Origin: Candidatus Villigracilaceae bacterium
GTDB taxonomy: Bacteria > Chloroflexota > Anaerolineae > Anaerolineales > Villigracilaceae
Reading direction: 5' to 3'
Length of the DNA: 64,000 nucleotides
Assembly (NCBI GenBank): GCA_026645935.1
Contig: JAPKMP010000003.1
Location: 1 to 64,000 of the forward strand
Below are positions 9,024-17,457 of this stretch, piece by piece. A program made the position numbers and the translations under genes. The notes beneath the pieces were generated by a model that saw only the letters and a list, made by a program, of their open reading frames with translations, ran no database searches and was not told the origin of the DNA. The number at the start of each line of letters is the position of its first letter. Position 1 is the first letter of the stretch.

Positions 9024-10034
9024 TCACTGCACAATAAACTGCGCATTCCGATAATGTTCATCCGTTGGGTTGCGAATCAAGCCGGACTTCAGCGCAAACA
9101 GCACTTCGCGCACGCCGTCGTCGACGGTCAGGGTCGTTTCAAAACCGAGGATGCGCTTGATCTTCTCGAACGATACGGTGATGTCGCGCATGTCGCCGCC
9201 GAAGGTCAGGTCTTTGTATTCGACGATTGTTTCAGGCATGCGCTTCAGCACAAAGCCAACGATGTCGTTCTTCGAATAGTTGCCGTTCTCGGTGCCGAGG
9301 TTGAAGACCTGCCCGCGGATTTTGTCCCGCTCCGCTTCGAGCCCCATGATGACGCCGCGCACCACGTCGCGGATGTGGACGAAGGAGCGCGAGTATCCGC
9401 GCTGGTAGATGATAAGTTGGCGTTTGGTGAAGGCTTCAAGAACAAACTGGTTGACGATCAGGTCGAAGCGCGTGCGGGGGGAAATGCCATAGAGCGTCGC
9501 AAAGCGGAAGAGCAAGGGCGCGCATAGCGAACCCTTTTGAGCAAGCAAATACTCTTCACTGGCAATCTTGGTTTCAGCATACAGAGACTGCGGATTCAAC
9601 GGTGTATCTTCGGTGACAGGTTTGCCGTTTTCAGATAAACCGTAATTGCTGTAGGTGGATGCGAACACGAATCGTTCCACGCCCAGGTCTGCGGACTGCT
9701 CGAAGACCAGTTCCGTCGCTTCGACGTTGTACTTCCACGCGACCTGCCTGCCCACCGCCTGACAAGCGGGAAAGCCGACGATCCCTGCGAGGTGAATCAC
9801 TGCGTCCGGAACCCCCCAATCTTTTTTCACCGCATCGCGGACGGCGCGGTGCTCGGTCACATCGCTTTTGATGAAATGAAAGTTGGGATGACTCATGAAC
9901 GGCAGGATGCTTTCGCCGCCGAAGAGCAAAGAGTCCAGGAGTGTGACCCGGTAATTTTGCCGCAGCAGTTCCGAGGTCAGGAGGGAGCCGATGTAGCCCG
10001 CACCGCCGGTGATGAGGATATGCTTATCCGTCAT
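9024..10034 (-). CDS. NAD-dependent sugar-nucleotide epimerase/dehydratase (extended SDR)
   Basis: A 336-residue SDR. The N-terminal HILITGGAGYIGSLLTSELL holds the cofactor loop, with DSLLFGG after the second strand. VIHLAGIVG and FASTYSNYG lead to the active-site YAETKIASEEY (YxxxK). The C-terminal RSFVHIRDVVRG is the usual family motif. The substrate is probably a nucleoside-diphosphate hexose, judged from the glycan cluster, and no narrower assignment is safe. It overlaps the upstream regulator gene by four bases (ATGA), so the two are translationally coupled. Confidence 0.85.
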   Translation of the reverse strand: MTDKHILITGGAGYIGSLLTSELLRQNYRVTLLDSLLFGGESILPFMSHPNFHFIKSDVTEHRAVRDAVKKDWGVPDAVIHLAGIVGFPACQAVGRQVAWKYNVEATELVFEQSADLGVERFVFASTYSNYGLSENGKPVTEDTPLNPQSLYAETKIASEEYLLAQKGSLCAPLLFRFATLYGISPRTRFDLIVNQFVLEAFTKRQLIIYQRGYSRSFVHIRDVVRGVIMGLEAERDKIRGQVFNLGTENGNYSKNDIVGFVLKRMPETIVEYKDLTFGGDMRDITVSFEKIKRILGFETTLTVDDGVREVLFALKSGLIRNPTDEHYRNAQFIVQ

Positions 10035-10507
10035 TCCAATCCCTCCAGCCGAATCTTGTAACCATCCACCACCAGCGCGGGCGCGGACTTATCCGTCACG
10101 ACCGTAATTCCCTGTTCCATACAGGTCAGTTTGCAGATGTCCGCCACATCGCCCGAGCCGACGATGCGAACGCGGTCAAAGCCTGCTTTGCGAACCTTTA
10201 CGAGATGATCCTTCACGCGCTGGCGGGTGCGGCGATAGACGGAAAAGGAATTCTCGACGTAATTCACAGCAAGGCGCGCGCGCAGGGCGAGACCCTCGGG
10301 CGTGATGATGTAACGCAGTTTCTTGCGTTCGGCGCGCGAGACCTTGACCGCGCCCTTTGCAATGAGACGCTTGATATGCCAGTTGACCGTGCCGACCGCC
10401 ACGCCAAGTTGAGTGGCAAGAGTGGACTGGTTGACATCCGGGTCGCTTTCGATCTGTTCGAGCAGGGTCAATTCGCGGATTTCTTCGTTTGTAGATTCGA
10501 CAGCCAT
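10031..10507 (-). CDS. Winged-helix regulator heading the polysaccharide operon
   Basis: A 158-residue protein from ATG 10507 (a TTG at 10519 would add four residues). Residues about 15-75 form a MarR/Lrp-like winged helix (NQSTLATQLGVAVGTVNWHI, then AERKKLRYIITPEG as the wing). After a linker helix, the C-terminal third reads VRIVGSGDVADICKLTCMEQ, a Rossmann-like strand-loop-helix that could bind a nucleotide or sugar nucleotide. As first gene of the operon, four bases into the next gene, it is well placed to autoregulate glycan synthesis. It resembles the winged-helix regulators often linked to exopolysaccharide loci; effector unknown. Confidence 0.8.
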   Translation of the reverse strand: MAVESTNEEIRELTLLEQIESDPDVNQSTLATQLGVAVGTVNWHIKRLIAKGAVKVSRAERKKLRYIITPEGLALRARLAVNYVENSFSVYRRTRQRVKDHLVKVRKAGFDRVRIVGSGDVADICKLTCMEQGITVVTDKSAPALVVDGYKIRLEGLE

Positions 10508-10519
10508 GATTCGTTCCAA

Positions 10520-10539
10520 AATTCAGTCACTGAATTATA
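10520..10539 (-). promoter_or_regulatory. Promoter -10 box and overlapping palindromic operator of the polysaccharide operon
   Basis: On the minus strand a TATAAT (10534-10539) overlaps a perfect palindrome AATTCAG-TCA-CTGAATT (10520-10536), just upstream of the regulator start. The arrangement fits autorepression by the winged-helix protein. I see no good -35 hexamer. Confidence 0.55.
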
Positions 10540-10572
10540 ACCCATTTGAGCGGGGCGGGATTAAATACGAAA

Positions 10573-10600
10573 GCCGCATGACCTCTAGACTTCATGCGGC
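10573..10600. other. Hairpin in the gap between operons
   Basis: Inverted repeat GCCGCATG (10573-10580) and CATGCGGC (10593-10600) with a 12-base loop. There is no clear T-run, so it is only a weak terminator candidate for the minus-strand gene at 10691. The remainder of the gap is AT-rich and shows nothing else I can name. Confidence 0.4.
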
Positions 10601-10690
10601 GGTGGTAATAAAGATAGTTCTGAAAAAGCAGGAGTTTCTATTGGGATTATTGAATTTCCTTGAACAAGCTTTACAGATCGAAACAATAAG

Positions 10691-11485
10691 TCATGGAATA
10701 GAAGGCGGCCCGCCTCCGCCTAAATCTACTTCAAAGTTATCCATGTTGGACCATGTCCCTTTTTGAAGCTCGTAATCGAAAAAATAGAAAAACAAAGTGT
10801 TCTTTTTGGCATCCTCTATTTTATACATACACATTACGATTCTGCCGTCCTGAGCGTTGACTTCGACAATTAAACTGTCTTTTGGGTAAATCAACTTGCT
10901 ACTCAAAAAACCAAACACCTTATAAGCTTCCTCTATCGATGGCGCCTCGAAGGTTATTTCCAAATATTGGCCGCCATCAATTGTGGAGACATCGATCTTT
11001 GCCTTGGTTTCCTGTATTTGGTATTCCTCAACCCATAGGTTTATCTGATCAGCCAGAATTTTCTTGGCTTCATTGTCGCTTTTTCCGGGTGACCCCATGT
11101 CTTCGATTGCCTGTTGGATATACGTTGTTCCCAAATCGGCTTTATATAGTTGTTCTCCCTTGTTGTTTCTCAAAATGCGTGTGTATCTTTCGATATAGTA
11201 GTCGTTTTTTCGGGCCACTATAAAAACTTCCCGGTCTACTTTATGTAAATTAATTGAATCTTCAGGGGTTATATAATCGCCCAGGCTTTGAACGACAATT
11301 TGAATTCGTAAGGGAGTCAATTCAATGACCTCTATATCGGTTACAGGTAAATTTGCGGACTGAAACCGCTGACGTAAATAATCCACAACCTCTTGTTTTC
11401 GAGCTTCGGCAACCGTGTAGTACCCAGATATACCACTGAGTATTGTAAGCATGCCAAGAACCAATATTATTCTTGATTTTTTCAT
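10691..11485 (-). CDS. Membrane-anchored extracytoplasmic protein of unknown function
   Basis: A 264-residue protein. I start it at ATG 11485 (MKKSRIILVLGMLTILSGIS), which has an AGAGGT ribosome site eight bases upstream; the longer frame to 11581 overlaps the previous gene. One N-terminal signal anchor is followed by a soluble domain of alternating strands and helices (ITPEDSINLHKVDREVFIVA; YLEITFEAPSIEEAYKVFGF). It ends in a short GGGGPPSIP tail. No family is recognised. Base composition is visibly more AT-rich than the flanking genes. Its start lies only 13 bases after the stop of the laminin-B-domain protein, so the two probably form one transcript. Confidence 0.7.
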   Translation of the reverse strand: MKKSRIILVLGMLTILSGISGYYTVAEARKQEVVDYLRQRFQSANLPVTDIEVIELTPLRIQIVVQSLGDYITPEDSINLHKVDREVFIVARKNDYYIERYTRILRNNKGEQLYKADLGTTYIQQAIEDMGSPGKSDNEAKKILADQINLWVEEYQIQETKAKIDVSTIDGGQYLEITFEAPSIEEAYKVFGFLSSKLIYPKDSLIVEVNAQDGRIVMCMYKIEDAKKNTLFFYFFDYELQKGTWSNMDNFEVDLGGGGPPSIP

Positions 11486-11498
11486 TTTTACCTCTTGT

Positions 11499-13346
11499 TT
11501 ATGGACCATAATTACGATATTCATAATTTTGAATTTGGTCAACAGAGTATGGGCTATCTGCGCGCCAATTTGCCTGGTCAAATAATACCCACCCAGTAGG
11601 GCTCAAGTAAAATACCTGAGAAAAAGTTGTGTTCAATTCGTTTAGTGGACTGGCGTGAACTTCAGAATATGCCAACATTGTATTTGGGGCGTATTTCTGC
11701 AAGGTGTCATAGCATTCCATATAATTGTTTCCAACTTGTCCGCACCAAGTTGTTCCACCATTCCAAATAATATAGTATTCTTCAGTCGCGCCCCACTCCT
11801 GATGACCAAAATAACTAAACTCATGTGGTTCGCTGTGACCAGGTGGAATGTAGGTAAGCTTGTATTCAAGATACTTTATAGGGAGATTTGGAATGTCACC
11901 ATAGTAATATCGCCAACCAACTTGCACCCAAGGCACACCTCCAACTACGGAAACCCAACTGGATTCTCCGCTTAATTCTTTCCCATCCCGGATGAAACTC
12001 TCTAAATATGGCGCTTGCGGCGGCGCAGAAATTACTGCTTTTACGCCATATGAATTTGTCCGATAGTTACCTGTATACCAAGTGCCGACGGTAGCTGTTG
12101 GCGTCGCTGTCACTGTCGGTGATGGGGTGAATGTTGCTGTAGGGGTCAATGTCTGAGTCGCCGTCGGCGACGGAGTAAACGTAGCAGTTGGCGTGCTTGT
12201 CGCCGGAGACATGGTGAACAAAACCTCATCCATCCCGCTGCTGTCGGGTCCAGACCTGTACTCGCCGCGGATTCTCAAAATTTGAAGGTTCGCAAGAACT
12301 GTTTGCATCTGCGCCTGCGTCGGCGCAGTCCCCGTGGCTTGGTTGATCCAGCCTGCATTTTCGCGGAGAGTCACAGAATAGGCAGTCCATGTCAGATCGG
12401 GATTGTAAGGCGTGTCATAGTTCAAGGTGATACCCCCGCCGATCAGAACGATATCCGTCCGGTTGCTTTGAACCGATGTGTTGGTCTGGTACAGGTAAAA
12501 ACTCAAGCCGCCGTTGTAATACGCTGATTTATCCCCAAGAAATTTTGCCGGGGCGTTCCAATACCAGTATTGACCGGTTCCGAGATCGCTCCCGAAGATA
12601 TATCCGCCGCTCACCCCGCCCGCGGGATAATAAACCGGTCCCGAGCCATCATCATAGATCGTCCAGCCGTCCGGGTCCGAATCAAAGGAACTGCCGGTCG
12701 TTCCGGGAATGGGCGTCGAAGTCGGGATGGCAGGACCAGAAGAGGTCAATACCACGCTGTCGATTCCGCCAATATCCGAACCGGAGCGATATTCCCCGCG
12801 TATTCTCAAGGTTTCAAGGTTCGCCAGGACGGTTTGCATCTGCGCCTGCGAAGCAATCAGCCCGGTGGCTTTGTCTTTCCAGCCGTAGGATTCTTGCAGG
12901 GGAACGTCGTACGAAGTCCAACTAATGCCGGGGTTGTAGGCGGTGTTGAAGACCAGAGTGATGCCTCCGCCGATCAATATCAGATCATCTTTGTTCGATT
13001 GGAGGTTCGTGTAGTTCTGGCGCAAATAAAAGGTGAGATGGCCGTTGTATGCCGCTGATTTGTCCCCAAGAAAACCTGCCGGGGCGTTCCAGTACCAGTA
13101 AGTCCCCTGCCCGAGGTCATAGGATTCAATGAACCCGCTATTGTTCAAGCCGCCGCTCGAAAAGTGAACAGGCGCGGAGCCGTCGCCGAAGACCGTCCAG
13201 CCTTCCAAGCCTGATTCGAAATGGCTTTCGGCAAGGATGGTCGGGGTCTGCAAAGCGCTGCCCTCCGCCTTAGCGCGGTTGAAACTGCCAAGGATCAGAA
13301 AACCGGTCAATAACATGCTCAGGATGGTTTTGGGATGGCCATTCAT
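11499..13346 (-). CDS. Secreted protein with two laminin-B-like domains and an unknown C-terminal domain
   Basis: A 615-residue exported protein. A signal peptide (residues 1-28, ending AKA) is followed by two copies, at about 38-205 and 220-380, of a module containing GWTVFGDGS, YWYWNAPAGFLGDKSA, LILIGGGITL, MQTVLANLETLRIRGEYRSG and a terminal IDSVVL. This is the laminin domain IV (laminin B) pattern, usually a sugar- or protein-binding beta-sandwich. A Thr/Pro linker (TPTATFTPSPTAT repeated) then leads to a 190-residue C-terminal domain with WVQVGWRYYYGD and TTWCGQVGNNYMEC, which I do not recognise. DNA for that last domain is markedly more AT-rich than for the first two. GGAGGG precedes the ATG. 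Confidence 0.8.
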   Translation of the reverse strand: MNGHPKTILSMLLTGFLILGSFNRAKAEGSALQTPTILAESHFESGLEGWTVFGDGSAPVHFSSGGLNNSGFIESYDLGQGTYWYWNAPAGFLGDKSAAYNGHLTFYLRQNYTNLQSNKDDLILIGGGITLVFNTAYNPGISWTSYDVPLQESYGWKDKATGLIASQAQMQTVLANLETLRIRGEYRSGSDIGGIDSVVLTSSGPAIPTSTPIPGTTGSSFDSDPDGWTIYDDGSGPVYYPAGGVSGGYIFGSDLGTGQYWYWNAPAKFLGDKSAYYNGGLSFYLYQTNTSVQSNRTDIVLIGGGITLNYDTPYNPDLTWTAYSVTLRENAGWINQATGTAPTQAQMQTVLANLQILRIRGEYRSGPDSSGMDEVLFTMSPATSTPTATFTPSPTATQTLTPTATFTPSPTVTATPTATVGTWYTGNYRTNSYGVKAVISAPPQAPYLESFIRDGKELSGESSWVSVVGGVPWVQVGWRYYYGDIPNLPIKYLEYKLTYIPPGHSEPHEFSYFGHQEWGATEEYYIIWNGGTTWCGQVGNNYMECYDTLQKYAPNTMLAYSEVHASPLNELNTTFSQVFYLSPTGWVLFDQANWRADSPYSVDQIQNYEYRNYGP

Positions 13347-13486
13347 ATTCTATCCCTCCTTGTGACGGAAATTCAATATTCGGTTGAATGAATTAAATAC
13401 TACCCCCCCCCAATATGATTTGTCAAGACAAATTCGGGAAAACATTGCTGGAATAATTTGCAATCAAAACATGTGCCAAGTGGGGT

Positions 13487-13492
13487 TATAAT
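13487..13492 (+). promoter_or_regulatory. Candidate -10 box for panB
   Basis: TATAAT at 13487-13492 precedes panB with a leader of about 110 bases. No convincing -35 hexamer lies 16-18 bases upstream. The rest of the 13347-13607 gap shows only a run of C (13404-13411) and the minus-strand leader of the laminin-B gene. Confidence 0.4.
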
Positions 13493-13607
13493 GGAACCAC
13501 AGCGCGTATCCTTGTGAACGCGACGGCGTTAATCCTTATCAACCGAACTCGTGTGCGCATTATCGGGACGGCACACTTAGCGGACTCTACCTTTACCGGA
13601 GGGTACC

Positions 13608-14525
13608 ATGTCAACCACGACAATCTCAACCAACACGTCACAAAGAAAAAAAGTGACGACTCTCACGTTCCGCCAGAAGAAGGAACGCGGCGAGCCGATC
13701 ACCATGCTGACCGCCTACGACTACCCCGCCGCTTCGGCGATGGACAAGGCGGGTATTGACTGCATCCTCGTCGGCGATTCGCTGGCGATGGTGGTGCTTG
13801 GCTATGAAAACACTCTGCCTGTAACAATGGAAGAAATGCTGCACCATGCGCGGGCAGTGGCTCGCGGCGCAAAGACCGCCCTGCTTGTCGGCGATATGCC
13901 TTTCATGTCCTACCAGGTCAACGCGGACGAAGCCCTGCGCAACGCCGGACGCTTCCTGCAGCAGGGCGGCATGGATGCGGTCAAACTCGAAGGCGGACGT
14001 GAACGAGCCGACGCGGTCAGGGCGATCACCGGCGCGGGTATTCCCGTCATGGGGCACCTTGGATTGACGCCGCAGTCCATTCATCAACTCGGCGGCTTCC
14101 GCGCACAGGGCAAAACAGCAAGCGCGGCGAAGCGCCTGCTCGAAGATGCAAAGATCCTCGAAGAAGCCGGCGCGTTCAGCCTTGTGCTTGAGTCGGTCCC
14201 GGCGCGGCTTGCGGAACACATCTCCAAACATATTTCGATTCCCACCATCGGCATCGGCGCGGGCGCGGGCTGTGACGGTCAAGTGCTGGTCACGCACGAC
14301 CTGCTCGGTCTGTTCGACCGATTCACGCCGAAGTTCGTCAAGAAGTATGCCAGCCTGCATGAAATCATGAACAAGGCTTTCGCGGAATATATCGACGAAG
14401 TGGAGACGAAACGCTTCCCTACGATGGAGCATACGGTCGAGATGAGCGATGAAGAGTGGGATGAGTTTATGAAACAAAGTGATTTGATGTCGTTGCGAGC
14501 CAGAGGCGAAGCAATCTCCTTATAA
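13608..14525 (+). CDS. panB: 3-methyl-2-oxobutanoate hydroxymethyltransferase
   Basis: Ketopantoate hydroxymethyltransferase, the first committed step of pantothenate and CoA synthesis: adds a hydroxymethyl group from 5,10-methylene-THF to 2-oxoisovalerate. A short Thr/Ser-rich N-terminus leads to the TIM barrel with MLTAYDYPAASAMDKAGID, ILVGDSLAMVVLGYENTLPV (20), VGDMPFMSYQ, KLEGG and GIGAGAGCDGQVLV, all PanB hallmarks including the metal-binding Asp residues. GGAGGG precedes the ATG. The last 11 residues (SLRARGEAISL) are encoded by a dispersed repeat (14487-14564) that also provides the stop codon, so the native C-terminus has been replaced or extended. panE follows. Confidence 0.95.
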   Translation: MSTTTISTNTSQRKKVTTLTFRQKKERGEPITMLTAYDYPAASAMDKAGIDCILVGDSLAMVVLGYENTLPVTMEEMLHHARAVARGAKTALLVGDMPFMSYQVNADEALRNAGRFLQQGGMDAVKLEGGRERADAVRAITGAGIPVMGHLGLTPQSIHQLGGFRAQGKTASAAKRLLEDAKILEEAGAFSLVLESVPARLAEHISKHISIPTIGIGAGAGCDGQVLVTHDLLGLFDRFTPKFVKKYASLHEIMNKAFAEYIDEVETKRFPTMEHTVEMSDEEWDEFMKQSDLMSLRARGEAISL

Positions 14526-14564
14526 CTCGTAGATTGCTTCGTCGTTCCACTCCTCGCAATGACA
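14487..14564. repeat. Dispersed REP-like palindromic repeat, copy 3, overlapping the panB 3' end
   Basis: Arms ATGTCGTTGCGAG (14487-14499) and CTCGCAATGACA (14553-14564), with interior GAAGCAATCTCC / AGATTGCTTCG. The left 40 bases are translated as the end of PanB. Confidence 0.88.
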
Positions 14565-14580
14565 GAAAAAGGATATTGAA

Positions 14581-15477
14581 ATGAAAGAAGATATCTTATT
14601 GGTTGGCACGGGCGCGCTTTCCACGCTGTTCGCCGCGCGGCTGAGCGCAGCGGGTCACAACGTCTCCATGCTGGGAACGTGGAAGGACGGCTTGCAAGCC
14701 TTGAACGAAAACGGTGCGCGCATTACAGACGCAGACGGCTGCGAACGCACGTTTCGCGTCCGTGCGACGAGCGACCCGGATGAAGTGAAAGGAAGTAAAC
14801 ACGCGATCGTGCTTGTCAAATCGTGGCAGACGAAGCGCGCGGCGGATCAGCTCAAAGGGATTCTTGCGCCGGACGGAATCGCCCTCACCCTCCAAAACGG
14901 CCTCGGCAACCGCGAACGGCTCGCGCAGGACCTCGGTCCCCGCCGCGTTGCCCTTGGCATTACCACCACCGGAGCCACTTTACTTGGACCCGGGCTGGTC
15001 AAGGTCGGCGGCGAGGGAATCATCTCATTGGAAAGCAATCCGGTTCTTGCTCCCATCGAAGCGGCTTTGCGTTCCTCGAACTTCAATTTGCAGATCGTAA
15101 GCGATACCCGCTCGTTGATGTGGGGCAAACTCGTCATCAACGCAGCAATCAACCCGTTGACCGCTTTGCTGAGAGTCCCAAACGGCGAGTTGTTGAACCA
15201 TCCCTGGGCGCGCAAGGTGATGTCTGCTTTGGCGCGTGAGACCGCGCAAGTTGCTGAAGCGGAACGCGTCAGCCTGCCGTTCGACGATCCGATTCAAGCG
15301 GCTGAAGAAGTGGCGCGCAAGACGGCGAAGAACCTTTCGTCCATGTTCCAGGATGTGCGGCGCGGCGCTCCCACCGAGATCGACGCGATCTGCGGTGCAG
15401 TGACCAGGCGCGGCGAAAAACACGGCATCGACACGCCGTACAACCGTTCATGCTGGCAGTTGGTGAAATCGATCTAA
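14581..15477 (+). CDS. panE: 2-dehydropantoate 2-reductase
   Basis: Ketopantoate reductase of 298 residues, which uses NADPH to make pantoate from PanB's product. The N-terminal Rossmann loop is LLVGTGALSTLFAARLS, and HAIVLVKSWQT and LTLQNGLGN form the substrate-side loop. The C-terminal helical domain has LMWGKLVINAAINPLTALL, with the conserved catalytic Lys and Asn, then SSMFQDVRRGAPTEIDAICG. It lies 56 bases after panB across the repeat and is followed by a terminator, giving a two-gene pantothenate unit. panC and panD are not in the window. Confidence 0.93.
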   Translation: MKEDILLVGTGALSTLFAARLSAAGHNVSMLGTWKDGLQALNENGARITDADGCERTFRVRATSDPDEVKGSKHAIVLVKSWQTKRAADQLKGILAPDGIALTLQNGLGNRERLAQDLGPRRVALGITTTGATLLGPGLVKVGGEGIISLESNPVLAPIEAALRSSNFNLQIVSDTRSLMWGKLVINAAINPLTALLRVPNGELLNHPWARKVMSALARETAQVAEAERVSLPFDDPIQAAEEVARKTAKNLSSMFQDVRRGAPTEIDAICGAVTRRGEKHGIDTPYNRSCWQLVKSI

Positions 15478-15511
15478 TGCGTGATGCGTAAAGAACGAAT
15501 CGAGAAGTAAT

Positions 15512-15548
15512 AAAACGCCGCGGAATTTGACCGACTCTGCGGCGTTTT
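15512..15548. terminator. Bidirectional intrinsic terminator between panE and the DUF4173-like gene
   Basis: Stem AAAACGCCGC (15512-15521) and GCGGCGTTTT (15539-15548) with a 17-base loop; A-tract and T-tract flank the GC stem, so it can serve the convergent genes on both strands. Confidence 0.85.
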
Positions 15549-15565
15549 GGGTTAAGCAATCTTTG

Positions 15566-17161
15566 CTAATCGTAATAATACGGCGAACAGTAGTATTCCT
15601 CGCCGCCGGGCATGACGGCTTTGGTGGGATATTCTGAAGCGTCGATCACTATGGCATCCATTTCAGATTTGACGGACTCGAGAGCGCGGTCCGCGTTGAT
15701 GCGGGAGAAATGGAAGGCTTGCCACGAGTATTCACGATCATTCAGTCGCAGGTCTCGTTGATGGCGGATACAAGCCAGGGCGGCGGTTACTTTCTCATGG
15801 ACAGAATCAGGCAGGGAGGGAGTCTGAAGCGCTTTGACAAGGGGAGGGATGGCGTCATCGGAGAGTTGGGTGAAATACGGAGAATCCAAATCCTCGACGG
15901 CGGTCCCGTTCAGTTCGCGCCTGATGTTTTGATCCACGATGAAGGCGTCTACATTTAGGATGGGAAGGGAGGCGGCGAATCCAAATGAAGCGATGAGCAT
16001 GGCGAAAGCGAACATCCGCTCCTTGCGAAGGATCTCAAGGCCGATGGTCGTGATTAGTAATAATCCGATCCAGATCAGGAAGACGTGGGTGTAGGTACGC
16101 AGGCGCGAAAAACCGTACGCCGCTTCGTAGAGATTCAACCGTTGATATGCAGAAACAAGCATGACAAGCAGGAGGGCGACGAGTGCGATGCCAAGACCGG
16201 AATAGATTTTGCGCTGGCTTTCGGTCTCGCGTTTGGTCACGCCGCTCAAAGTCAGCAGCATCATCAGGGCGAAGAACGCCACAGCAACGAGTTCGCCAAA
16301 ACCTTTGCGGGCATATTCGGCGTAGGTGTAACCTTCCACGTTGATATTTGTCTCGCCGCCGAAGAAGTATTGGAATTGAATGACGACAAAAGCCGCAAAG
16401 AGGGCGACAACACTGCCAAGCACGATCGAGGATTCGATGAAGCCAAGAAACAGCGGGACGACCGGCTTTTCCCCGCCGGTCAGTTTCTCGTCCTTCGATT
16501 CGGTCGATGCATGAAGGAAAATCCCTGCGAGCGCATATCCGATGATGAGGATGTAGATCATGCGGAAGATGTATTCAGGCAGGTTCTCGAGTCTGAAAGC
16601 TTCGATGAAATCCTCCAGCCGTTGGTTGAAAACAACATCCGCAGAGGCGAGTAGGGAGGCGAAGATCATCACGATGGGAACGGCAATGACCAGTCCGCGC
16701 AGGATGGGCATGAAATTGTATTTGGAGCCTTGAACGCCCGCTTCAGACCGGATTTTACGAGCTTCAGCAGCGAAGCCAATGGGGCGGAGCAGGATGCTTC
16801 CCACCAGCGATAGCATTCTGGTCACGAAATCGGCAAATGTGTATTGGATCCAACGGCCGCCAAGGTATGTGACGGTGAAGATCGTCAGCGTGAACATCGT
16901 GAAGGTATAGGCGAGAAAGGTCGTCATCGGCTCGGCGCGGATGAAGGTAACAGCGGCGAAAAAGCCGAAGAGCGGAATCAGAAAAAGGGTGTTGCGATGC
17001 GGACGCAGTCCTTCACCAAAAAGCAGGAAGAACCCGCCAATGAGACAGGCCGTCCAAAAGATGGCGAAGTTTATCCCGGGGGCGTTCTTCCAAAAAAGAA
17101 AATCGAACAGCCAGCCAAGGACGAGAACGAGAATCCAAAGTTTGTTGGGGTTGGTTTTCAT
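15566..17161 (-). CDS. DUF4173/DUF4153-like polytopic membrane protein
   Basis: A 531-residue membrane protein, start ATG 17161 (MKTNPNKLWILVLVLGWLFD) with AGGAG nine bases upstream; the frame extends further but without a better start. About twelve hydrophobic helices fill residues 5-400. They include FRMIYILIIGYALAGIFLHA (20) and the YTYAEYARKGFGELVAVAFF motif, which is characteristic of the DUF4173 family. A hydrophilic C-terminal tail of about 130 residues ends in a Tyr-rich EEYYCSPYYYD. The function of the family is not established. It stands alone, convergent to panE across a shared terminator. Confidence 0.8.
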   Translation of the reverse strand: MKTNPNKLWILVLVLGWLFDFLFWKNAPGINFAIFWTACLIGGFFLLFGEGLRPHRNTLFLIPLFGFFAAVTFIRAEPMTTFLAYTFTMFTLTIFTVTYLGGRWIQYTFADFVTRMLSLVGSILLRPIGFAAEARKIRSEAGVQGSKYNFMPILRGLVIAVPIVMIFASLLASADVVFNQRLEDFIEAFRLENLPEYIFRMIYILIIGYALAGIFLHASTESKDEKLTGGEKPVVPLFLGFIESSIVLGSVVALFAAFVVIQFQYFFGGETNINVEGYTYAEYARKGFGELVAVAFFALMMLLTLSGVTKRETESQRKIYSGLGIALVALLLVMLVSAYQRLNLYEAAYGFSRLRTYTHVFLIWIGLLLITTIGLEILRKERMFAFAMLIASFGFAASLPILNVDAFIVDQNIRRELNGTAVEDLDSPYFTQLSDDAIPPLVKALQTPSLPDSVHEKVTAALACIRHQRDLRLNDREYSWQAFHFSRINADRALESVKSEMDAIVIDASEYPTKAVMPGGEEYYCSPYYYD

Positions 17162-17368
17162 GGGCGCTCCTGATGCGTTTTGCCACAAGGGTCTCAAAGG
17201 GTTTTTCAAAGCATAGTCCTGCGGGGCTCGCGGAGACTCTCAAAAGGTATCAGAACTTTGAAAATAATATCCCCCTTTGCAAAATTGCGCTTTGAAAGCG
17301 GACTGGAGAGCCCGTTTTGTGCTCAATGCGGCTGAATTACAAATTTGTGAGAATCCAAAATCGGGCTA

Positions 17369-17397
17369 TTGACATCCATTTTGAATTGGGGCATACT
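17369..17397 (+). promoter_or_regulatory. Near-consensus sigma-70-type promoter before the 18-codon ORF
   Basis: TTGACA (17369-17374), a 17-base spacer, then CATACT (17392-17397). This is the best -35/-10 match in the window. Transcription would begin near 17404 and give a leader of about 55 bases before the small ORF. Upstream, 17162-17368 holds no gene that I can support, only the minus-strand leader of the DUF4173-like gene. Confidence 0.7.
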
Positions 17398-17457
17398 TTC
17401 GCCATCGCAGACGGGGCAAACAAATTGAATTCGCCATCCTTATGAAAGGAGGAGGTG

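Noticed and set aside
13638-14477. Minus-strand 279-codon frame opposite panB
   Set aside because: PanB is unmistakable on the plus strand; the frame is a by-product of GC-rich codon usage.
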